This document shows, piece by piece, positions 6,764 to 12,035 of a stretch of DNA of 12,035 bases. This stretch comes from Candidatus Hermodarchaeota archaeon (GTDB lineage: Archaea > Asgardarchaeota > Hermodarchaeia > Hermodarchaeales > Hermodarchaeaceae). The translations under genes and the position numbers were made by a program. Where the stretch lies: the NCBI GenBank assembly GCA_016840595.1, contig JAEOSA010000043.1, forward strand, positions 1 to 12,035, in the 5' to 3' direction. Position 1 is the first letter of the stretch. Every line of letters starts with the position of its first letter. Under the pieces are notes generated by a model. It saw only the letters and a list, made by a program, of their open reading frames with translations. It had not been told where the DNA came from and did not search any database.

Positions 6764-7824
6764 AGCGAGATGACAAAATGACAAAGGAAATTCATATTGG
6801 CAACTTCACTCTTGCACCTGGAAACAAACCCTTCATCGTCGCCGAAGCCGGAGTAAACTATGAAAATGACATGGAAACTGCCAAAACAATGATACGCGAG
6901 GCGAAAGCCAATGGTGCTGATGCGATAAAGTTTCAAACCTATAAAGCCGAAAAAATTGCTGCTCGCGAATCTCCAGCTTATTGGGATACAGGTAAAACTC
7001 AACGGGAATTCTTCCAACGATTTGATCACTTTGGCGAAGACGAATTCCGCGAACTCGCTGCCTATGCAAAACAACAAAACATCATCTTCATGTCCACGCC
7101 CTTCGACGATGAAGCCGTCGATTTTCTCGATGAACTCATGCCCCTTTTCAAAATCTCATCATCAGATATCACCAACCTACCCTTCATCAAAAAAATCAGC
7201 CAATGTAACAAACCCATTTTCCTCTCTGTAGGAGCATCCACTGTTGACGAAATCCGTCAAGCTGTCGACACCATCCAAACAGAAAAAAATAACCCACTCG
7301 TGTTACTCCACTGCGTCCTTAGTTATCCCACACCATATGAGAAAGCAAATCTCCGATCCATTCCATACCTCCAACAAACCTTCCCCGACCAACTAATCGG
7401 ATATTCTGATCATACGCTTCCAGACCCCAACCTCACGGTTCTTTTGACAGCCGCGTTGCTTGGAGCAGTCGTCCTAGAAAAACACTTCACCCTCGATAAG
7501 ACCCTTCCCAACAACGATCACTATCATGCCATGGATCCAACCGATCTCGCCAACTTCACCAAGAAACTCGACTTTGTCTTCCCCCTCTTAGGCACCTATG
7601 ACAAGACCGTTCTCGAGGTTGAAAAACCTGCACGTCAGTTTGCCCGACGTAGCCTCGTCACACGCCAAGCCATCAAAAAGGGCACACCAATCACACGTGA
7701 TTTACTCACTTACAAACGCCCTGCTACAGGTATCAGCCCTAGCGAAATTGACAAAGTCCTCGGGAAAAAAGCAGCCCGTGACCTTGAGGAAGATCACATT
7801 CTCACCTGGAAGGACTTAGCCTGA
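6760..7824 (+). CDS. neuB: NeuB-family nonulosonic acid synthase
   Basis: The 354-residue product condenses phosphoenolpyruvate with an N-acyl hexosamine derivative to form a nine-carbon acid. The TIM-barrel part has FIVAEAGVNYENDMETA (25-41), DAIKFQTYKAEKI (54-66), MSTPFD (111-116), LLHCVLSYPTP (182-192), GYSDHT (214-219) and EKHFTLDK (240-247). Metal ligands H242 and H254 (in NDH, 252-254) fit the family. Residues 296-350 form the C-terminal antifreeze-like (SAF) domain. The length of about 350 is normal. The LHC...YPTP motif looks more like sialic or legionaminic acid synthases than PseI, which usually reads LKC; this contrasts with the PseG-like domain of the neighbour. ATGA overlap with the fusion gene suggests translational coupling. 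A second ATG at 6778 is an alternative start. From about 7050 onward the plus strand is very C-rich and G-poor. Confidence 0.92.
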   Translation: MKRDDKMTKEIHIGNFTLAPGNKPFIVAEAGVNYENDMETAKTMIREAKANGADAIKFQTYKAEKIAARESPAYWDTGKTQREFFQRFDHFGEDEFRELAAYAKQQNIIFMSTPFDDEAVDFLDELMPLFKISSSDITNLPFIKKISQCNKPIFLSVGASTVDEIRQAVDTIQTEKNNPLVLLHCVLSYPTPYEKANLRSIPYLQQTFPDQLIGYSDHTLPDPNLTVLLTAALLGAVVLEKHFTLDKTLPNNDHYHAMDPTDLANFTKKLDFVFPLLGTYDKTVLEVEKPARQFARRSLVTRQAIKKGTPITRDLLTYKRPATGISPSEIDKVLGKKAARDLEEDHILTWKDLA

Positions 7825-7848
7825 AAGGACGTAGATTTATGCAAAGCC

Positions 7849-7854
7849 TTTTTT
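7849..7854 (+). terminator. Possible poly-T terminator after the nonulosonate pair
   Basis: A run of six T residues lies 25 nt after the neuB stop, in the 70-nt gap before the radical SAM gene. Archaeal termination often uses T-runs without a hairpin, so this may end part of the transcripts. The short gap also allows read-through. Confidence 0.3.
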
Positions 7855-7894
7855 GGAATAGGTAATTCTGACTTAGAAGAAGTGAGAAGTACAA

Positions 7895-9283
7895 ATGAGA
7901 ATTCTTTTGATTAATCCGCCAATCCGAGAGGATGAACCACCGAGACACATACCCTTTGGATTAGCCACAATTGCCAGTGTATTACAGCAAGAAGGGCACA
8001 ACGTTGAGATGTTGGACATTAACGGCTTTCGTTATTCGGAAGCGGAGATTGAAGCCAAACTCGCGGTGAATGACCGATATGATATGATTGCCACTGGGGG
8101 ATTAATCACCTTGTACAAATACCTCAAATGGTTAGCCCCAGTAATTCGTCAACACAACCCCAAAACCCCAATAGTGCTTGGAGGCGGAGTAGTCTCAACA
8201 CACCCGAAACTCTTACTTTCTAAGACTCCAGCAGATATCGCCGTCATTGGAGAGGGAGAAGCCACCATGAGTGAACTCGCCTCACAGATGGAGGCAGGGA
8301 AAAGCATTCAATCGGTGAAAGGCATCGCCTACAAACCGAAAAAAGGTCAAATTAAGGTGAACCCACCACGACCGTTAATCTCCAATCTTGATGATATTCC
8401 CTTTCCTGCGTATGACCTGTTTCCCATGGAAATCTATCTCAATAACGTCGGCCACGCAGATGCAATTCTCAAATCCACGGAATTTAGCCTCATCACCTGT
8501 AGAGGCTGCCCCTATTCCTGCCATTTTTGTTATGGCTTATTTGGCTGTGTAAGAAATCGATCAATTGACAACGTAATAGCCGAAATCCAGCTGCTCGAAG
8601 ATAAATACAATCCCGAAACCTATCTGATTTTAGATGAAATTTTTACAACCAGCCGAAAACGCGTGAAGGAATTTCATGAAAAGACAAAGAAAGAAGGAGT
8701 AGATCTCACCTTTTCCTGCTATGGACGGGTCAACATCATCAACAGCGAAATTCTCACGACCTTGAAAAAATCGGGTTGCTATTCAGTTGGTTATGGAATT
8801 GAATCCGGCTCGCAGAAAATCTTAGACAACATGAATAAACGGGTGACCGTGGAACAAGCAAAGAAAGCCATCCGATTAACACGAAAACACCACATTATGC
8901 CCCGTTCGACCTTCATGATTGGATACCCCGGTGAAACCGAAGAAACACTCAACGAAACCATTGCGTTTTGTCGAGAACTAAACCTGAGCCCAGAATTCTT
9001 CATCACCACCGCCTACCCTGGAACCCAACTGTATAAAGACCATGAAAAAGAAATTCTTGCCCAATACGGATCCTTAGATGCCTACTTCTCAGTCCTGGGC
9101 GATGCAACATACCTAACCTTCAATTTCACCGATTTTTCAGACGACAAATTACTCGAGCTAAGAACCGAAATGCAACAAAAACTCCGGAAACGACGAAGAC
9201 TCGAAAACATCTACCACAACCTTCGAATCTACGGACCCACACTCCTAGCACGAAAATACCTACGAAGAATACGTGCCTCTTAA
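7895..9283 (+). CDS. Cobalamin-binding-type radical SAM protein
   Basis: The 462-residue protein has the two-domain plan of B12-binding radical SAM enzymes. Residues 1-150 are a Rossmann-like cobalamin-binding domain with RILLINPPI (2-10), PFGLATIASVLQQEGHNVEMLD (20-41), LGGGVVSTHP (95-104) and IGEGEATM (118-125). The radical SAM core follows, with C205-x3-C209-x2-C212 in CRGCPYSCHFCYG binding the 4Fe-4S cluster. GYGIESGSQKILDNMNK and FMIGYPGETEETLNE are further core motifs. The C-terminus is basic (RKRRRLENIYHNLRIYG). Known relatives act in methylation, ring formation and lipid or antibiotic modification; no substrate can be assigned from sequence. It follows neuB by 70 nt on the same strand, so a role in tailoring a surface glycan or lipid is plausible but inferred. 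Only a weak ribosome binding site (GTGAG) is seen. Confidence 0.88.
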   Translation: MRILLINPPIREDEPPRHIPFGLATIASVLQQEGHNVEMLDINGFRYSEAEIEAKLAVNDRYDMIATGGLITLYKYLKWLAPVIRQHNPKTPIVLGGGVVSTHPKLLLSKTPADIAVIGEGEATMSELASQMEAGKSIQSVKGIAYKPKKGQIKVNPPRPLISNLDDIPFPAYDLFPMEIYLNNVGHADAILKSTEFSLITCRGCPYSCHFCYGLFGCVRNRSIDNVIAEIQLLEDKYNPETYLILDEIFTTSRKRVKEFHEKTKKEGVDLTFSCYGRVNIINSEILTTLKKSGCYSVGYGIESGSQKILDNMNKRVTVEQAKKAIRLTRKHHIMPRSTFMIGYPGETEETLNETIAFCRELNLSPEFFITTAYPGTQLYKDHEKEILAQYGSLDAYFSVLGDATYLTFNFTDFSDDKLLELRTEMQQKLRKRRRLENIYHNLRIYGPTLLARKYLRRIRAS

Positions 9284-9316
9284 TGATCATCCTTCACTAT
9301 TGCCCAAGCACGAAGG

Positions 9317-9322
9317 TTTAAG
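9317..9322 (+). promoter_or_regulatory. Possible TATA element giving a leaderless DUF457 transcript
   Basis: TTTAAG at 9317-9322 is centred about 27 nt before the ATG at 9347. No Shine-Dalgarno match precedes that ATG. This spacing fits a leaderless mRNA starting at or next to the initiation codon, common in archaea. The match to the TATA consensus is moderate. Confidence 0.35.
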
Positions 9323-9346
9323 CACAATCAGAGTAGAGCATTCACC

Positions 9347-9961
9347 ATGCCGACGCTCCTTGCACACATTGCCATTGCAGGACTTGTCTGCCTAGCCCTT
9401 GTTAAAAATCCCAAATGGGTCCTACTCTTTGCCTGGACCGCCATTCTCCCAGACTTTGATATCTTCTTAGGATTACACCGCATCGCCTTCCATACACTCT
9501 TTCTACTCATTCCAATTAGCGTCGCCATCATCATCATCGCCTATCGCTGGTTCCCCACCTACAAGGAACCCGCCTTCATCATCGCCTTCTGCCTCCTCAG
9601 CCACACCATCCTCGACGCGCTCCAATACTGGAACGCCCTCTGGTGGCCAATTCCCCTCGCCTTTTGGCTCAACATCCAAATCACGATTCTACCCACCAGC
9701 CCCATCCCCACACCACTTCTCATCATCGGACCCATGATTGCCCCACTCCATGTCCTCTTCGAACCCTCCACCGGCACCCTCTTCGACCCCTACACGTCAA
9801 CCCTCTTCCTTCTCTTCCTCGTCGTCGCAATTATCCGCATGTGGCCTGACTTCTCCACACGACTCCGCACACCCTCAAACGACACCAAGGCAGTTACGAG
9901 ACCAACTGAACCAACCGATACCGACCCTGTGCCACCCGCACAAACACACCCTGTTTTATGA
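9347..9961 (+). CDS. DUF457/YdjM-type membrane-bound metal-dependent hydrolase-like protein
   Basis: The 204-residue integral membrane protein opens MPTLLAHIAIAGL, with a histidine at position 7. It has PDFDIF (35-40), HRIAFHT (44-50) and SHTILDAL (85-92) between hydrophobic segments. This spacing of His and Asp residues matches the DUF457/YdjM family of membrane-bound metal-dependent hydrolases, whose biochemical role is mostly unknown. Hydrophobic segments lie near residues 6-20, 24-34, 50-66, 76-90, 103-137 and 151-164. The last 40 residues are hydrophilic and rich in Pro, Thr and Asp. The coding strand is extremely C-rich (for example 28 C to 8 G in 9721-9780). The 3' end overlaps the convergent LAGLIDADG gene by 68 nt. 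The start appears leaderless. Confidence 0.75.
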   Translation: MPTLLAHIAIAGLVCLALVKNPKWVLLFAWTAILPDFDIFLGLHRIAFHTLFLLIPISVAIIIIAYRWFPTYKEPAFIIAFCLLSHTILDALQYWNALWWPIPLAFWLNIQITILPTSPIPTPLLIIGPMIAPLHVLFEPSTGTLFDPYTSTLFLLFLVVAIIRMWPDFSTRLRTPSNDTKAVTRPTEPTDTDPVPPAQTHPVL

Positions 9962-11738
9962 ACTTCGCCATCCGATCCGCCAAATACGCCGAATACCGAT
10001 TCGCCACTAACTCCTGCAACACCGCATCCTCTTTCAACTCACCTAACGTAATCTCTCCACCCCGTGCCTGGGCTAACTCGAAAATGCGTTCACGAATCGT
10101 GGACGCACTCTGCAACTTCTCTGCAAACTCCGCATCCAACAACTGTTCTTCCCGCACCACCTCAACCTTACGCCTCACCAACCACTCATCAAACGCAATC
10201 TCACCCACACTAAATTGCCGATACACACCTAAGTCCTTTACCAAAAAATTACACTGCTCATACCGTGGAGCTAACTTCCTAGGAAACGCCACTACCACCC
10301 CATCCGACACTACATCCTCACCCCAACCCAACAACTCCGCCAACGCCACCACCCACTTTGCATGCATCCACTGCCCTTGTCCCCGCAAATATTTCCTCAC
10401 CGTCGTCTCTGGCATCCCTACTCTCTGTGCCACCCCTGCGGCTGTCGCAAACTGCCTCAACAACTCATCACGTAAACGTTGCCACCACGCATTCCGCACC
10501 ACCACACGATTCCCGCCCTGCCACCCATGATTCAACGTCCACTCCAGAAATGCCTCACCCGCAGCTGTCGTTCGGAAAACGGTGGTAAACTTCTGCTTCT
10601 CCATCTCCTTAATCCACCCCAACTTGTGCAACCGCTGAAACACCTTAAACAAAAAATCCTCCCGCAACCCAAACCGTCGTGCTACATCCGCCACCGATCC
10701 CACCTCCCGCAAGCCTACTAATACCAAGAAGTCCAAATCAAACCCATCAAACTCCCACTCACTCCACGCTTCATCACATTTCAGTTGAAACGCCAACCGC
10801 TCTGCCCGCTCCGGATGAGTAAACCCGATATGCTTTGCGTACCATCCAAATACCGGTCGATACACATCCAAAATAAACCAACTCCGAAATGGCTTCACAG
10901 CCCCCAACGACTGCACCAACTCCTGAACCTCCTCCGAAGGTAAACTCACCTCCATCAACTCCACAATCAACCGACGCATCTGCTCCAAAATCGTCGACCC
11001 ACCCGAAGTAAACCGAATACAATGTGCTCCCACATGCCCATCATCATCCCCAAACGCCCGCACCATCTCTGCCTTCAACTCGAATGGTAATTCAAAAAAC
11101 GACGATGGTAAGGACCCATTCAGATGATCGAATTTTGCATCAGGATACCAGTATCTAATAATATAGCCTAAAAACTTCGAAAAAGCAACATAGGAACGGG
11201 ATTTCTTTGTTTTACCGACATAATGCCGAGAACAATGGGAAATATCACCAAAGACCTGTCTGAGACACTGGAGAAACTGTAACCGAAGAAATGCTTCACT
11301 ATTTGAGTAAGAAGGAACTTTTGTAGACCCCTTTAATTGAGGGAGGTAGCCGTCACCAATCAATTGCACAACAAGTCTTACAAGATGTTTATCTTCATAA
11401 ATTGGAAAATTAGGATTCAGCAGTATACCAGAAGCACCATATCCCTTTAATGCCACAATTTGCTTTTCGATTTCGGATGTTTTTGGTCGATTCACTTCTT
11501 TCTTTTCAAGGAGCTCCAGAAGATAGTCCAGTTTTTCCAACAGAACAAAGGGGACATTGTCTGAAAAGAGGTTCTTTTTCCTTATTGGTATGTGATTAAC
11601 AAGTCCTGACATTGATAATAACGATAAGTGTGTTCGAAATTGATTTAGAAGATAGCTCCAAAATTCTTTGGTGAGTTTAATATAGATAAGATCATGCGGC
11701 AAATCGGAAAGATGAAACTTGTTAGTTTCCCTTGACAA
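9894..11738 (-). CDS. Free-standing LAGLIDADG endonuclease-like protein with helix-turn-helix segments
   Basis: The 614-residue protein has two LAGLIDADG-like motifs: LVRLVVQLIGDGY (119-131, acidic D129) and EMVRAFGDDDGHV (224-236, acidic D231-D233). Each is followed by the usual family context, YSNSEAF (144-150) and IRFTSGGSTILEQMRRL (241-257). This suggests a complete monomeric LAGLIDADG fold. Further on are a winged-helix-like segment (346-395, with SVADVARRFGLREDFLFKVFQRL), a Cro/Xre-like helix-turn-helix (434-474, VAQRVGMPETTVRKYL) and a possible C-terminal winged helix (547-610). It could be a homing endonuclease or a DNA-binding regulator derived from one. No intein splice motifs (Cys/Ser start, His-Asn end) or intron context are seen. 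The predicted start is TTG at 11738; the first in-frame ATG is codon 43. Codons 1-216 have ordinary composition, and the rest is strongly G-rich on the coding strand. Confidence 0.75.
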   Translation of the reverse strand: MSRETNKFHLSDLPHDLIYIKLTKEFWSYLLNQFRTHLSLLSMSGLVNHIPIRKKNLFSDNVPFVLLEKLDYLLELLEKKEVNRPKTSEIEKQIVALKGYGASGILLNPNFPIYEDKHLVRLVVQLIGDGYLPQLKGSTKVPSYSNSEAFLRLQFLQCLRQVFGDISHCSRHYVGKTKKSRSYVAFSKFLGYIIRYWYPDAKFDHLNGSLPSSFFELPFELKAEMVRAFGDDDGHVGAHCIRFTSGGSTILEQMRRLIVELMEVSLPSEEVQELVQSLGAVKPFRSWFILDVYRPVFGWYAKHIGFTHPERAERLAFQLKCDEAWSEWEFDGFDLDFLVLVGLREVGSVADVARRFGLREDFLFKVFQRLHKLGWIKEMEKQKFTTVFRTTAAGEAFLEWTLNHGWQGGNRVVVRNAWWQRLRDELLRQFATAAGVAQRVGMPETTVRKYLRGQGQWMHAKWVVALAELLGWGEDVVSDGVVVAFPRKLAPRYEQCNFLVKDLGVYRQFSVGEIAFDEWLVRRKVEVVREEQLLDAEFAEKLQSASTIRERIFELAQARGGEITLGELKEDAVLQELVANRYSAYLADRMAKFIKQGVFVRVAQGRYRLVQLVS

Positions 11739-11768
11739 ATGCTACCCAGAATTTCTTCTTAAAATCAA

Positions 11769-11775
11769 ATATAAA
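11769..11775 (-). promoter_or_regulatory. TATA box for the LAGLIDADG/HTH gene
   Basis: TTTATAT on the minus strand (11775-11769) is a strong archaeal TATA element within the 107-nt gap after uS19. A transcript starting about 26 nt downstream, near 11746, would reach the TTG start at 11738 with a leader of only 7-8 nt. This supports the TTG start and means the gene need not depend on the ribosomal operon. Confidence 0.5.
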
Positions 11776-11845
11776 CCACGATTTTAGACGAAGAGTTTTA
11801 TTAGAATTTGACTCTAAAGAATTAATTTTGTGTTTATTAAGATTA

Positions 11846-12035
11846 TTATTTGAGCGGAACGTACTGCGATCCGCGTGTGGCGCCGATGCCGGGGTTGCCG
11901 TGGCGGACGGCTTTGTTGGTGGGGGCGTATTCGCCGAGGTAGTGGCCGATGTGTTCGATTTTGATGTCGAGGGGGAGGAATTCTTTGCCGTTGTGGATGC
12001 CGATGGTGAGGCCGACCATTTCGGGGAGGATGATC
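11846..12035 (-). CDS. rps19: Small ribosomal subunit protein uS19 (C-terminal 62 residues; N-terminus beyond the window)
   Basis: Reading the minus strand from the window edge gives 62 residues and a TAA stop at 11848-11846. The translation has the uS19 signatures [49 protein letters not shown]. uS19 sits in the head of the small subunit next to uS13 and contacts the A-site region. In archaea the gene normally lies between uL2 and uL22; here the next downstream gene is the LAGLIDADG protein. Of 62 codons, 47 end in C, unlike the mixed third positions in the uL22-uL14 genes of this window; the bias fades in the last eight codons. The stop is followed by A/T-rich sequence but no clear terminator. 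Confidence 0.95.
   Translation of the reverse strand, partial: IILPEMVGLTIGIHNGKEFLPLDIKIEHIGHYLGEYAPTNKAVRHGNPGIGATRGSQYVPLK

Noticed and set aside
6272..7077. Minus-strand open frames across the fusion gene and neuB.
   Set aside because: They run antisense to strongly recognised genes and show no family features.
9958..10721. Overlapping plus-strand open frames rich in Pro, Ser, Thr and His.
   Set aside because: They are antisense to the LAGLIDADG/HTH gene and result from the C-rich plus strand there. They lack domains and ribosome binding sites.
9894..11738. Intein interrupting a host protein.
   Set aside because: No N-terminal Cys/Ser splice block, no terminal His-Asn, and no recognisable host protein halves on either side.

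Overview
This window is archaeal chromosome, or a metagenomic contig from an archaeon. The evidence is the archaeal forms and order of the ribosomal protein genes uL22-uS3-uL29-Rnp1-uS17-uL14, the RNase P protein subunit Rnp1 (Rpp29) inside that operon, archaeal TATA boxes (for example 3051-3057 and 11769-11775, minus strand), and starts with very short leaders. The eukaryote-like long TRM112 protein and the general look of the proteins would fit an Asgard-type archaeon, but that placement is only an inference.

Layout. Positions 1-2916 (minus strand) carry a tight, largely overlapping ribosomal protein operon that runs off the left edge inside uL14. The right edge (11846-12035, minus strand) holds the C-terminal 62 residues of uS19. 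In most archaea rps19 lies directly upstream of rpl22. Here about 8.9 kb with six other genes separates them, and rpl22 has its own TATA box.

The intervening block contains, from left to right: a TRM112-type methyltransferase activator (minus); a polysaccharide pyruvyl transferase family protein (minus); a divergent control region; a fused CMP-nonulosonate synthetase/PseG-like protein and a NeuB-family synthase in a 4-nt overlapping pair (plus); a cobalamin-binding radical SAM protein (plus); a DUF457/YdjM-type membrane protein (plus); and a 614-residue protein with two LAGLIDADG motifs and several helix-turn-helix-like segments (minus). The last two genes converge and overlap at their 3' ends.

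How the genes fit together. The fusion protein and NeuB cover the last three steps of nonulosonic acid (sialic, legionaminic or pseudaminic type) activation: release of UDP, condensation with phosphoenolpyruvate, and CMP transfer. The pyruvyl transferase and radical SAM protein may tailor the same surface glycan or a lipid, but that is inferred from position only. The sugar-nucleotide steps before PseG and all glycosyltransferases are absent, so the pathway must be completed elsewhere. TRM112 belongs functionally with the translation genes.

Most unusual are the split ribosomal operon, the NeuA-PseG fusion, the lysine-rich tail on uS3, the LAGLIDADG/HTH protein at the uS19 side of the split, and abrupt changes of base composition that do not coincide with gene boundaries. 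No rRNA, tRNA, CRISPR array or insertion sequence was seen.
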